A stretch of 30,603 nucleotides of DNA, from the NCBI GenBank assembly GCA_021802085.1, contig JAKAAZ010000007.1, positions 1-30,603 of the forward strand. Reading direction: 5' to 3'. The notes beneath the pieces were generated by a model. The model had not been told where the DNA came from. It ran no database searches and saw nothing but the letters and a program-made list of their open reading frames with translations. Position numbers and translations under genes: made by a program. The DNA is from Acidobacteriota bacterium (GTDB lineage Bacteria > Acidobacteriota > Terriglobia > Terriglobales > Acidobacteriaceae). Shown piece after piece: positions 15,577 through 24,236 of this stretch. Numbering within the stretch: position 1 is the first letter of the stretch; the number at the start of each line of letters is the position of its first letter.

Positions 15577-17275
15577 TTATTGCGTGGGCGGTTCCTGCGG
15601 GATTGCCTCTCCGTCCGAGCGCGGATCCGACCCAGCGAAGTTGACGTTGCGTCGACTATCGCGGACCACAGCTTCGCCCTGGCCCACGCTGAATGAGAAC
15701 GGTTCCAGGAGCTGAATCTGGTGTCCCCGCTGCGTCAGGTCCTCTCGGACCGTCTCCGGGATGCCTGGCTCCATCTCCACATCGCATCCATCAAACGATG
15801 GCTTGGTAAAACGAGGCTGCTCCAGCGCGGCCTGCACGTTCATCCCATAGTCGACAACGTTGGCGACAAACTGGGCGTGCGCCTGTGCCTGGTTCCAGCC
15901 TCCCATAATGCCGAACCCGATGTGCATATCTCCTTTTTCCATAAATGCCGGAATAATGGTGTGGAGCGGTCGCTTGTGCCCGGCGAGCGAGTTCGGAAGA
16001 CCTGGGGTCAGGCTGAACCCAGCGCCGCGGTCTTGAAACGAGAAACCCAGTCCGGGCGCCACCATGCCCGTGCCGTAGCCCTCATAATTGCTCTGGATCA
16101 ACGAGACGATATTGCCGTCCTTGTCGATGGTGGAAAGAAAGATAGATGGTCGAATTGCCGTGGGCGTTCAGAATCTGCGTGATGCTTGACGGAACAACCT
16201 GGCACGATGCCTTGTGCATATCAATCAACTTCGCGCGCTGCTTTGCCAGATCTTTTGAAATCATCTGCTGGACAGGAACGGGGGTGAAGCGCGGGTCGCC
16301 GACATATTTGTACATGTCCGCATAGGCAAGCTTCTTGGCCTCAATCATCACATGCAGGGCGTCGACGGAGTTATGCCCGTACTGTGCCATGGGGAACTGC
16401 TCCATGATGTTCAGCATCGAGAGTGCTGCGAGTCCCTGGCCGTTCGGTGGCAACTCATAGACCGTCCAGCCTCGATAGGTGGTCGAGATGGGCTGCACCC
16501 ACTCGGGTTGAAAGTCGGAGAAGTCTTCCCGCGTGTGGGTGCCCCCCTGCGAGCGCAGAAACTTCACCATGGTGTCGGTCATGGGGCCGTTGTAGAAGGC
16601 ATCCCGTCCATGGGCGGCTACCTGCCGGAGGGATTCCGCGAGCGCAGGATTCTGGAATAGGTCGCCGAGCTTCGGCGCGACACCGTTCGGCAGATAGGTC
16701 TGCTGGTAGCCGGGCTGCTGCATGAATCTCTTGCTGACCCAGTAGCGCGCATTGCGTTCCGCCAGGGGGAACCCATTCTGAGCGTAGAAAATGGCGGGGG
16801 CTAACGTTGTACTGAAGGGCAGCGTGCCGAATCGATCCTTCAGCGCCTGCCAACCGGCCACGCATCCCGGAATATCGATCGTGTGAACGCCGATGGGATC
16901 GATACTGTCGATGTGATGCGCCCTCATATAGTCGATGGTGAGAGATTTCGGGGTCCATCCGCTGGAGTTCAGGGCGTATAGCTTTCCGGTCTTCGCTTCG
17001 TAGTACAAGGCAAACAGATCGCCGCCCATTCCGTTCACATACGGCTGCACCACGCCCATGACAGCATTCGCCGCAATGGCAGCGTCGATGGCGTTACCCC
17101 CCTCTTCCAATATGTGCGCGCCTGCCTGGGACGCAAGAAACTGCGGGGCCGCGACGATTCCGTATTTTATCACCACCATGGAGCGGCCCTGCCCGGGCAT
17201 CGAGGCAAACTGCTGTCCCAGGAGCATCGTAGGGATGGAGACAAGGAAGGCGGCTGCGAGTGTGATGAGTTTCAT
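15577..17275 (-). pseudogene. ggt: Gamma-glutamyltransferase, frameshifted
   Basis: Two abutting minus-strand frames together encode one complete gamma-glutamyltransferase. The first starts at ATG 17275 (AAAGGAAA seven bases upstream) with a signal peptide (MKLITLAAAF...MLLGQ) and runs through GGNAIDAAIAANAVMGVVQP and NGMGGDLFALYY to the autoprocessing site. The second (to 15577) supplies the small subunit, including SNYEGYGTG and PGLPNSLAGHKRPLHTIIPA. The catalytic threonine should be the T of NSTIYLS (codon 16150-16148). Three codons later the frame breaks at GAAAGAAAG (plus strand 16133-16141). Removing one 4-base unit restores YLSTIDKDGN, the expected family sequence. As written, the product would lose nearly the whole small subunit and be inactive. 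The family acts in the periplasm on glutathione. A sequencing or assembly error cannot be excluded. Confidence 0.88.
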
Positions 17276-17694
17276 GTCGTGTTTCCTTTGCGAAGGTCGG
17301 ATTCGACAATAACTAGCTGGAACGATTGCAATCGAGACTCGAGGAAAGTCTTGGCCCTTTGCGGGAAAATCAATGCTACTGCGCACCAGCGGGTCGGGTG
17401 TCAGTTGGCGCAATTATCCCACAGCATGGTTTTGCTCGGCAGATATTTCCGTTCAACGCAGCCGGCGAGCCGCAATCTCATCTGGAAGGGACAATCGATT
17501 AGACTGAAGGAATCGGCTTTCCTCTGCCTCTCTTCTAGTTGCATCGTCCGCGCACCGTTGGCGGCAGGCACTGTGCACTGTAGTCGGGGCGACCTCCTCA
17601 GGAGAGCCCAAGCGGAGGCAGGATAGAAGCCGGAAATCTGCTGGCAGCGCCCTACGATGCGAACGATATTTTTATTGAACGAGAACAGGAACAG
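17276..17694. other. Intergenic region between the ggt pseudogene and the citramalate-synthase gene
   Basis: About 420 bases between divergent starts. It should carry both promoters. I see only a short perfect palindrome CTCCTCAGGAG (17594-17604) and no convincing T-box, leader peptide or other attenuator that would link the synthase gene to branched-chain amino-acid control. No coding frame here is credible. Confidence 0.4.
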
Positions 17695-19344
17695 ATGAAG
17701 GAAACAGGAACCAGAAAAGTCGAGCTGTTCGATACCAGTCTGCGCGACGGGTTGCAACAGCCGAACCTTGAAATTTCAGTGCCGAATGCCGTCAGCTTTC
17801 TTCAGCGGATGGGCGGCTTTGGCGTTCGCTACGCCGAAATCGGCTTTGCAGGCGCGAACCAATTCGTAGGAGATTTAACCGGCGCGCTTGCTTCGGTCGA
17901 TACCGGCGCGATGAAGCTGGCTTTGTTCGGCAGGACGCGCGGACAGGGAACCAAGGTCCAGGAGTGGCCGGACGTGCAGTTCATCGTCCGCCATAAGAAG
18001 CGCGTGTCTGTCGCAGTCATTGTCGTCAAATCCAGATTGCTGGACGTGACAAGATCGCTCGAAACGACACCGGAAGAAAACCTGCGGATGGCCTACGAAA
18101 CGGTGGCGTGCCTGCAGGACCACGGGCTGGAAGTTCTCGTAGATCTGGAGCACGCGATGGACGCCGCTTGCGGCCGCCGGGAAAACGGCAACCAGGGCGA
18201 CAGCGACTTTAGCCAACGTAGCCGGGACTATCTGCATGAGATGGTCGCGCAATGCGTCCAGCAGAAAGTAAGCCGGCTGATTGTTTGCGACACCACCGGC
18301 GGCGCTGGGCCGGAAGAAGTCTCCGAGGTGATCGGCGGCCTGACACGGGCCTATCCTGGCGCAAACTTTGGATTTCATGGCCATACCGATCGCGGGCTGG
18401 GAGTGGCGAATACTCGGGCAGCCATTTTTGCCGGCGCGGTGCAAGTGCAAGGCACGCTTGTGGGGACGGGCGAACGCTGCGGCAACGTGAATCTGACGAC
18501 CGTCGTCGGCAGTATGCAGTTGCGAGGCGAAGCGGAATTTGTGGCTCCCGAATCGCTGCCCGGACTGACCAGCCTGGCGCATTCGACGTACGCGGCCTTC
18601 GGACTGGACACGCCGCATGGAGCTGCGATTGTTGGGCCTGGAGCTTTCGGCACGTGGGCCGGGATGCACGGCAGCAGCGAACGCAAAAATCCCGGGGCCT
18701 ACCTCTGGTGCGATCCCGCCAGGGTCGGCGCCAACCCTGTTATCGGCGTCAACGGTCAGTCGGGACGAGCGAACATCATGCTGCTGTCGCAATCGCTGGG
18801 CGTTCCGCTCGATTCAACACAAGCGCAGATGTTCATCGACGCCAATCAGGCAATGATTGATGGCGGAGGGTTCACGGCGAGTGAAGTTTCGTTTCGGCTG
18901 GCCTGCATTCGGGTACTGAAAACTCTGCGCAACAGCTTTAGCGTAAAAAGCTGGAGAGTTGTGGACGAATCGGACGAGACCGGGAAGAGATTCGTGCGCG
19001 CCTCCATGTCGTTGTGCATGGGCGACTCCACCGTGACGGAAACGACGGCGGAGGGCGCCGGCCCAGTCGATGCGCTGAGCAAAGCGATGCGGCAAGAATT
19101 GGAACATTGGTACCCAGCCATCCAACAAATGCGTTTGGAGACGTTCAGCGTCACCGCCATCGACATATCTGCACACGACACGGCGGCGCATGTCCGCGTC
19201 ACAGTCAGTTTCCAGGCGGATGGTCACGAACCGTGGACGACCGCGGGCGTGAGCAGCGATTTGAATCAGGCGGCGCTGATGGCCATCGTGGACGGCTTCC
19301 ATTATTGGCTGCTGCAAATCCCCGATTCGAGCGAAGGAGAATGA
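17695..19344 (+). CDS. cimA: (R)-citramalate synthase-like enzyme
   Basis: A 549-residue DRE-TIM metallolyase of the citramalate / 2-isopropylmalate / homocitrate synthase family. It has the DTSLRDG motif (residues 13-19, family DTTLRDG), the metal-binding HGHTD (228-232, family HTHND) with the following GLGVANTRAA, and GTGERCGNVNL, a strong CimA/LeuA signature. The C-terminal 150 residues form the LeuA-type regulatory domain (KSWRVV...VTETTAEGAGPVDALSKAM). CimA condenses pyruvate and acetyl-CoA to citramalate, the threonine-independent route to isoleucine. Length agrees with CimA (about 500-550) more than with short homocitrate synthases. AGGA lies four bases before the ATG. The downstream thioredoxin-like gene starts one base after its stop, so they are co-transcribed. 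The pair splits rimM from trmD. Confidence 0.83.
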   Translation: MKETGTRKVELFDTSLRDGLQQPNLEISVPNAVSFLQRMGGFGVRYAEIGFAGANQFVGDLTGALASVDTGAMKLALFGRTRGQGTKVQEWPDVQFIVRHKKRVSVAVIVVKSRLLDVTRSLETTPEENLRMAYETVACLQDHGLEVLVDLEHAMDAACGRRENGNQGDSDFSQRSRDYLHEMVAQCVQQKVSRLIVCDTTGGAGPEEVSEVIGGLTRAYPGANFGFHGHTDRGLGVANTRAAIFAGAVQVQGTLVGTGERCGNVNLTTVVGSMQLRGEAEFVAPESLPGLTSLAHSTYAAFGLDTPHGAAIVGPGAFGTWAGMHGSSERKNPGAYLWCDPARVGANPVIGVNGQSGRANIMLLSQSLGVPLDSTQAQMFIDANQAMIDGGGFTASEVSFRLACIRVLKTLRNSFSVKSWRVVDESDETGKRFVRASMSLCMGDSTVTETTAEGAGPVDALSKAMRQELEHWYPAIQQMRLETFSVTAIDISAHDTAAHVRVTVSFQADGHEPWTTAGVSSDLNQAALMAIVDGFHYWLLQIPDSSEGE

Positions 19345-19345
19345 G

Positions 19346-19900
19346 ATGACTCGCACAGCCTCCACCATGCTGGCGCTGGGGACAACGGCGCCGGAGTTTT
19401 CCCTGCCGGATGTGATTTCCGGCCAGATAATGACCCGAGACCAGGTTGCCGGATCGCGCGGATTGCTGGTGATGTTTCTGTGCGTGCATTGTCCGTTCGT
19501 CCAGCATGTCAATGCAGAGTTGGCGCGGCTGGGGCATGACTATGCGGGCCGTGGCATCGGGATCGTCGCGATCGGCAGCAACGATGCGGAAGCCTATCCT
19601 GACGACGCTCCGGAGGGGCTGCGTGCCCAGGCCATGCAGCATGGTTTCACGTTTCCGTATCTCTACGACGAAAGCCAGGACGTGGCGCGGGCTTACCACG
19701 CAGTCTGCACTCCGGATTATTTTCTGTTCGACGCGGGCAAGAAACTTGTCTATCGAGGTCAACTCGACGCCAGCCGTCCAGGGAATGGAATTGCCGTCGA
19801 TGGGCGCGATCTGCGCGCTGCGATGGACAGCGTGCTGGCGGGCACTCCCGTTGCCGAAGAGCAGCAGGCCAGCATCGGATGCAGCATCAAGTGGAAGTAA
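19346..19900 (+). CDS. Thioredoxin-fold (AhpC/TSA-like) redox protein
   Basis: A 184-residue thioredoxin-like protein without a signal peptide. The order is APEFSLPDV (peroxiredoxin-type start), the redox centre CVHC (C46, C49) in the strand-turn LLVMFLCVHCPFVQH, GIVAIGSND, the cis-proline region CTPDYFLFD and the end SIGCSIKWK, all matching a bacterial 'thioredoxin family protein' group annotated near AhpC/TSA. It probably acts in the cytosol as a thiol-disulfide reductant or peroxidase, although partners are unknown. GAAGGAG lies about five bases before its ATG, inside the end of the citramalate-synthase gene; only one base separates the stop and this start, implying translational coupling. 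A long inverted repeat follows about 48 bases downstream. Confidence 0.85.
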   Translation: MTRTASTMLALGTTAPEFSLPDVISGQIMTRDQVAGSRGLLVMFLCVHCPFVQHVNAELARLGHDYAGRGIGIVAIGSNDAEAYPDDAPEGLRAQAMQHGFTFPYLYDESQDVARAYHAVCTPDYFLFDAGKKLVYRGQLDASRPGNGIAVDGRDLRAAMDSVLAGTPVAEEQQASIGCSIKWK

Positions 19901-19947
19901 TCGCTATCTTGCGGGTTCACGGTTCGTGGTGCCACAAGCGGAAGGGA

Positions 19948-20056
19948 GTCATTCTGAACAGAGGTCGCTGAAGCGACCGGAGTGAAGAATCCAGACTGAA
20001 TTCGCCTGATCGACGCAACCATCACCCTCTGGATTCTTCGCTGCGCTCAGAATGAC
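19948..20056. repeat. Imperfect inverted repeat, MITE/REP-like, between the thioredoxin-like gene and trmD
   Basis: GTCATTCTGA (19948-19957) is answered by TCAGAATGAC (20047-20056), and GAAGAATCCA (19984-19993) by TGGATTCTTC (20030-20039), giving a nested long palindrome of about 109 bases. One arm holds an extra internal hairpin, GGTCGCT-GA-AGCGACC (19963-19978). From memory, this GTCATTCTGA...GAAGAATC pattern recurs in dispersed intergenic repeats of acidobacterial genomes. The right arm is followed by CCTTTTT (20060-20066), so the folded transcript could also end the upstream operon. Confidence 0.75.
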
Positions 20057-20120
20057 GATCCTTTTTAATATGCTATTTGTAAATCGGCACTTAGAGAAAG
20101 ACCAGTCGTAGACGGGAAAC

Positions 20121-20975
20121 ATGACCGCGGAGCCGATTCAATTCGACATCATCACGGTGTTCCCGCAGTTCTTTGACGGCCCGTTCGGCTTCGGCGTGCT
20201 GGGTCGCGCGCTGGACGATGGCCGAGTGCGTATTGGCATCCATTCTCTGCGCGACTTCACCACCGACCGGCACAAGACTGTCGACGACCGGCCCTTCGGT
20301 GGGGGCGAGGGGATGGTGCTGAAGCCCGAGCCGCTCTTTCGCGCCGTCGAGTCGCTTGGGATCGCGGAAAAAAATGTACGCGATCCGGCACGCGAGCGCG
20401 TGGTGCTGCTGTCCGCACAGGGAAAGCCGTTTACGCAAGCCATAGCACGGGAACTCGCCCAGGTGGAGCGCATCGTATTCTTGTGCGGACGCTATGAGGG
20501 CGTGGATGAACGCGTCAACGACCTGCTGGCCGACACCGAGCTTTCGATCGGCGACTATGTGATTTCCGGGGGCGAGTTGGCGGCTGCGGTGATCGTGGAT
20601 GCGGTCAGCCGGTTATTGCCGGGGGTGCTGGGCAACGAGGATTCCGCCCGATATGAAAGCTTTGCCGCCGAGCGCCCAGCCACGTCTCAAGCGACCACTG
20701 TGCCTATGGGTGAGGCTGGAGTCGACAAGCTGCCGCCACGATCAACCTGCGATTCCGGAGGCCTGCTGGATTATCCTCACTATACGAGGCCCCCGGAGTT
20801 TCGCGGAGCGGTGGTTCCCGCAGTGCTCAGTTCCGGCAACCATGAAGACATTCGCCGCTGGCGCCGTCGGCAATCGCTGGCAAAGACGCTGCGCAATCGC
20901 CCGGAATTGTTGACCAGAACGTCGTTGTCCGACGAAGATCGCGCGCTGCTGGAAGAGATGCGTCATGAGAAATAA
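20121..20975 (+). CDS. trmD: tRNA (guanine-N1)-methyltransferase
   Basis: A 284-residue SPOUT methyltransferase making m1G37 in tRNAs, which prevents +1 frameshifting. The N-terminus FDIITVFPQFFDGPF, the loop DDRPFGGGEGMVLKPEP, LCGRYEGVDERV, and the trefoil-knot AdoMet site SIGDYVISGGELAA are all present. The C-terminal DYPHYTRPPEF and the HEDIRRWRR segment complete the family. It is about 25-30 residues longer than E. coli TrmD, mainly through an insertion (about residues 190-213, rich in T, P and S) between the catalytic core and LLDYPHYTRP. The start is ATG 20121. The gene sits before rplS as usual but is separated from it by about 350 bases holding a gene relic, and from rimM by several kb. 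Confidence 0.94.
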   Translation: MTAEPIQFDIITVFPQFFDGPFGFGVLGRALDDGRVRIGIHSLRDFTTDRHKTVDDRPFGGGEGMVLKPEPLFRAVESLGIAEKNVRDPARERVVLLSAQGKPFTQAIARELAQVERIVFLCGRYEGVDERVNDLLADTELSIGDYVISGGELAAAVIVDAVSRLLPGVLGNEDSARYESFAAERPATSQATTVPMGEAGVDKLPPRSTCDSGGLLDYPHYTRPPEFRGAVVPAVLSSGNHEDIRRWRRRQSLAKTLRNRPELLTRTSLSDEDRALLEEMRHEK

Positions 20976-21019
20976 CAAACGGCGGCCGACCCTGCGAAGC
21001 ACCAATCTCCGTGGGTCGC

Positions 21020-21295
21020 GATTTTCTCGCCGGAGGCGGTGAACTGGGCTCCTGCGTGCGCGCAATGGCCGCAAAGCCTGAAAACTTCTGTCAGCATCTG
21101 CTTGAACTCGCGCTTTCCCATTCCGATCTGGTGGGGGCCGGACCTGGTGAAGGTCTACAACGACGCCTATCGCCCGCTGATCGGTACCAAGCATCCTGGG
21201 CCTGGGCAGCGCTGGACACGAAGTGTGGCCGGAGTGAATCGAGCCGTCTGGACAAGACGAAATCGCTCACTCCATGTACACTGGTATTTTGCGGT
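21020..21295 (+). pseudogene. Decayed N-terminal fragment of a PAS-type sensor histidine kinase
   Basis: Three pieces in different frames match the start of a PAS-containing sensor kinase. FLAGGGELGSCVRAM (from about 21021) is followed, after an apparent loss of about 15 codons and a frame change, by QWPQSLKTSVSICLNSRF and IWWGPDLVKVYNDAYRPLIG-x-KHP (to about 21197). Another frame change gives GHEVWPE, an in-frame stop, then DEIAHSMYTG (to about 21280). No kinase core is present. It lies between trmD and rplS, so it is an old insertion relic inside the cluster. There is no sign of expression as a protein. Confidence 0.75.
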
Positions 21296-21331
21296 ATCAA
21301 CCCAATTTTCCCTTAAGAGCAGGAACTATCT

Positions 21332-21694
21332 ATGTCGATTCATCCAGTCATGCAGCGTCTGGCCGCCAAGCTTCAACGCACCGACCTTCCCGACTTTGGT
21401 CCGGGCGATACGGTCCGCGTGCAGGTCAAGATTAAAGAAGGCGACAAAGAGCGCGTGCAGGCATTTGAGGGCATCGTAATTGCTCGCAAGAACGGCGCGG
21501 AAGGCAGCTTTACCGTGCGCAAAATGAGCTTCGGCCAGGGTGTCGAGCGCATTTTCCCCTTGCACTGCAAAGTCGTGGAGAAGGTGGAAAAGATCCGCTC
21601 GGCACGCGTGCGGCGTTCGAAGCTTTTCTATCTGCGTGCCTTGCGCGGCAAAGCTGCTCGTCTGCGCGAAGCGGACTCAACTCGCGCGAGCTAA
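21332..21694 (+). CDS. rplS: 50S ribosomal protein L19
   Basis: A 120-residue L19 with the standard pattern: PDFGPGDTVRVQVKIKEGDKERVQ, the FEGIVIARK strand, SFTVRKMSFGQGVERIFPLH and the C-terminal VRRSKLFYLRALRGKAARL. L19 lies at the subunit interface of the 50S particle. AGGA is eight bases before the ATG. It closes the ribosomal cluster, with a clear intrinsic terminator 30 bases after the stop. The C-terminal extension past RLRE is short. Because a decayed gene separates it from trmD, it may depend on read-through or on its own promoter, which I could not identify. Confidence 0.96.
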   Translation: MSIHPVMQRLAAKLQRTDLPDFGPGDTVRVQVKIKEGDKERVQAFEGIVIARKNGAEGSFTVRKMSFGQGVERIFPLHCKVVEKVEKIRSARVRRSKLFYLRALRGKAARLREADSTRAS

Positions 21695-21724
21695 AAACTC
21701 CAATCGATCCTGGAAATTTCAAGG

Positions 21725-21755
21725 ACCGCATCTCCGACAAGGGATGCGGTTTTTT
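21725..21755 (+). terminator. Intrinsic terminator after rplS
   Basis: ACCGCATC (21725-21732) pairs perfectly with GATGCGGT (21743-21750) around a 10-base loop and runs directly into six T (21750-21755). It is a textbook rho-independent terminator and marks the end of the ribosomal cluster. Confidence 0.88.
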
Positions 21756-22090
21756 CTGGTTGTTATCTCGAACGCTGTTTAGATTCCGCAGCGTCTTCGG
21801 GGTCCTTTGAAATGCGTTGGAGTAAGATGGACCGACCCCTGAAACGGACGGTTCATGCCTCCGACGGCAATGCGCCGACGAGGCTGATTCCGGCCACCCA
21901 TGCATCGCGCGGCTATGGACGATTACGATACAGGCAGGAGTTCAGCGCTTATCCCAACAAGTCTGACAGAACAAAACTTGTTCCAAGGAGTACCCTGTAG
22001 TGCGTACCAGCAATCATTCTGTGCCGGCCGCATTCAAGCGCCGATCCTTCCAGGAACACTTAGCATCGCCAAATTTGCAGGAGAGAAACA
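21756..22090. other. Intergenic region upstream of the GH105-like gene
   Basis: About 335 bases. It holds an inverted repeat GAACAA-AAC-TTGTTC (21969-21983) that could be an operator for a sugar-responsive regulator, and just after it AAGGAG (21985-21990) followed at nine bases by GTG 22000. That GTG opens a 50-codon frame ending at 22152, which overlaps the start of the glycosidase gene. Whether this small frame is translated is uncertain. No other gene is seen. Confidence 0.35.
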
Positions 22091-24160
22091 ATGCGTCCTT
22101 TCGAAGCATCCGCCGATTCCAGCGCGAAGTATTCTCCGATTGTCCGGACTAACATATGGAACCTTCTTTCTTACCTGGTTGCATATTGCGCCATCGGCGC
22201 GATGGCATTGTTTTCCCGCGGCGTACGCGCGGAAACAACACCTTTGTCGCAGCAGATGGCGCGTTCCGTGATGCAGAATTGGCCGGATGGACACTATTCC
22301 GCGAAGCAGGCGGATTGGAAATGGGACTATCGGCTGGGCACCGTGCTAGATGGCATGGATACGGTCTGGTATAACTCCTCCGATCCCGCTTACTACAACT
22401 ACTTGAAGCAGGCGGTCGATCAGTATGTCCAGCCGGATGGTTCCATACGGACTTACGATCCACAACTCAAAGCTCTGGACAGCATCCTGCTTGGCAGGCA
22501 GTTACTCCTGCTGTATGGCGTGACTCAGGACGCAAGGTACTACAAGGCGGCGGCGACTTTACGGAAGCAGCTTGCTGCGCAGCCGCGCAATGCGTCCGGT
22601 GGATTCTGGCATTCCGGTTCCGCCGAAGACCAGATGTGGCTGGATGGGCTCTACATGGCCGAGCCGTTCTACGCGCAGTACGCGTCCATGTTTCAGGAGC
22701 CGCAGGATTTTGCGGACATCACGCGGCAATTTTCTCTGATCTACATGCACACGCAAGATCCCAAGACGGGCCTGCTGTATCACGCCTGGGATGAATCGAA
22801 GAAGCAGGCCTGGGCGGACAAGACCACGGGAGATTCTCCGAATTTCTGGGGACGCGCAACCGGCTGGTACATGATGGCGCTGGTCGATACGCTGCCGTAT
22901 TACAAGCGCGACGATCCTGGCCGCGCCACATTGATTGCCATTCTGAATCGCACCGCGGAGGCGGTTGCCAAGGTCCAGGACCCCGAGACCGGCGTATGGT
23001 ATGAGGTGCTGGACAAGCCCGCGGCGCAAGGGAATTACCTGGAGTCGTCGGCATCCTGTATGTTTACCTATGCGTTTGCCAAAGGGGTACGCCTTGGCTA
23101 TCTGCCGCCGATGTATGCACGGAATGCGGCCCGCGCCTATCGAGGCATCCTGCAACACTTCGTGCAGAACAATCCGGACGGCTCCCTGACGCTCAGCGAT
23201 ACAGTGGTTGGAACGGGATTGGGCGGCAAGGACGATGGCAGTTATTCCTATTACGTCACCCGGCCCAAAGTCAGTAATGAGCCGCACGGCGTGGGAGCCT
23301 TCCTGCTGGCCAGCAGCGAGATGGAGTTGGCTCCGACCGTGTTCTCCGGGGAGGGTGCAACCGTTCTTCTCGACGCATGGTTCAATAGTCAACAGCGCGC
23401 CAATGCGGCCGGGCAACAGGAGTATTTCCATTACAAGTGGAACGATTTCAGCGACAGCGGCTTCTCTCTGTTCGGCCATATTTTCCGCAGCTATGGTGTG
23501 TCCACCGCGACTTTGTACAGCGCGCCCACTCTCCTCAACCTGAAGAAGGCGCAGTTGTACATCATCGTCTCGCCGGACACTTCCGCGAAAAACCCGCATC
23601 CGCACTATGTCCAGCCGAAGGATGCCCTGCAGGTGGCGGAGTGGGTCCGACAGGGCGGCGTGCTGGTCCTGATGGAGAACGACGTTGCCAATGCCGATAT
23701 TCAGCATCTGGACCTGCTTGCCGACAAATTTGGAATTCATTTCAATAGCGTGCTCTATCACCACGTTGTTGGAGAGGACCGGAGCACGGGCCGGTTGGCG
23801 GTCAGCGGCGATACGCCGGTTTCGCCTGGCACGCATATTTTCTACATGAAGGACACATGCACGATCTCAGTCCAGAGGCCAGCATTTCCGCTGTTGGACG
23901 AGAAGGGGACCATCCTGATGGCCGGAGCGACGTACGGCAAGGGAACGGTGTTCGCGGTAGTCGATCCATGGCTCTATAACGAGTACACCGACGGACGCCA
24001 TCTGCCGTCGGAGTACGACAACTTCTCTGGTGGGAAGGAGCTGGTGCGCTGGCTGATCGAGCAATTACCCGTTCCGCAACCTCGGCCAGTGAAGAAGCCA
24101 GTGAAGAAGCCTGTGCCGACGCCGATGAAGAAGCCTGTGCAGACGCCGGTGAAGAAATAG
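22091..24160 (+). CDS. Secreted GH105-like unsaturated rhamnogalacturonyl hydrolase with extra C-terminal domain
   Basis: A 689-residue protein. AGGAGA precedes the ATG by six bases. A hydrophobic segment (about 22-40) and RGVRAETT form a signal peptide with a long n-region. Residues about 45-412 form an (alpha/alpha)6 glycosidase of the GH88/GH105 (YteR-like) type, with WKWDYRLGTVLDGM, the probable catalytic-aspartate region DQMWLDGLYMAEPF (D185), NFWGRATGWYMMAL and ESSASCMFTYAFAKGV. These enzymes remove unsaturated uronic acids left by pectin lyases. Residues about 413-658 are a second alpha/beta domain (LYIIVSP, EWVRQGGVLVLMEND, GATYGKGTVFAVVDPW) reminiscent of DUF4350/glutamine-amidotransferase-like folds. 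The last 30 residues repeat KKPV-type units. Pectin-related side-chain degradation outside the cytosol is inferred; no other pectin genes are nearby. Confidence 0.82.
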   Translation: MRPFEASADSSAKYSPIVRTNIWNLLSYLVAYCAIGAMALFSRGVRAETTPLSQQMARSVMQNWPDGHYSAKQADWKWDYRLGTVLDGMDTVWYNSSDPAYYNYLKQAVDQYVQPDGSIRTYDPQLKALDSILLGRQLLLLYGVTQDARYYKAAATLRKQLAAQPRNASGGFWHSGSAEDQMWLDGLYMAEPFYAQYASMFQEPQDFADITRQFSLIYMHTQDPKTGLLYHAWDESKKQAWADKTTGDSPNFWGRATGWYMMALVDTLPYYKRDDPGRATLIAILNRTAEAVAKVQDPETGVWYEVLDKPAAQGNYLESSASCMFTYAFAKGVRLGYLPPMYARNAARAYRGILQHFVQNNPDGSLTLSDTVVGTGLGGKDDGSYSYYVTRPKVSNEPHGVGAFLLASSEMELAPTVFSGEGATVLLDAWFNSQQRANAAGQQEYFHYKWNDFSDSGFSLFGHIFRSYGVSTATLYSAPTLLNLKKAQLYIIVSPDTSAKNPHPHYVQPKDALQVAEWVRQGGVLVLMENDVANADIQHLDLLADKFGIHFNSVLYHHVVGEDRSTGRLAVSGDTPVSPGTHIFYMKDTCTISVQRPAFPLLDEKGTILMAGATYGKGTVFAVVDPWLYNEYTDGRHLPSEYDNFSGGKELVRWLIEQLPVPQPRPVKKPVKKPVPTPMKKPVQTPVKK

Positions 24161-24236
24161 ATTCGCGAAGGCGCGGAACAAAGTGGAGAATTTTTCCCCG
24201 TTCTCCACACGCGGCTCGGCGATACACTCGCTCTAG

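Noticed and set aside
22559..23836. Minus-strand frame of 425 codons
   Set aside because: Shadow of the glycosidase gene; the plus-strand product has clear family motifs and a signal peptide.
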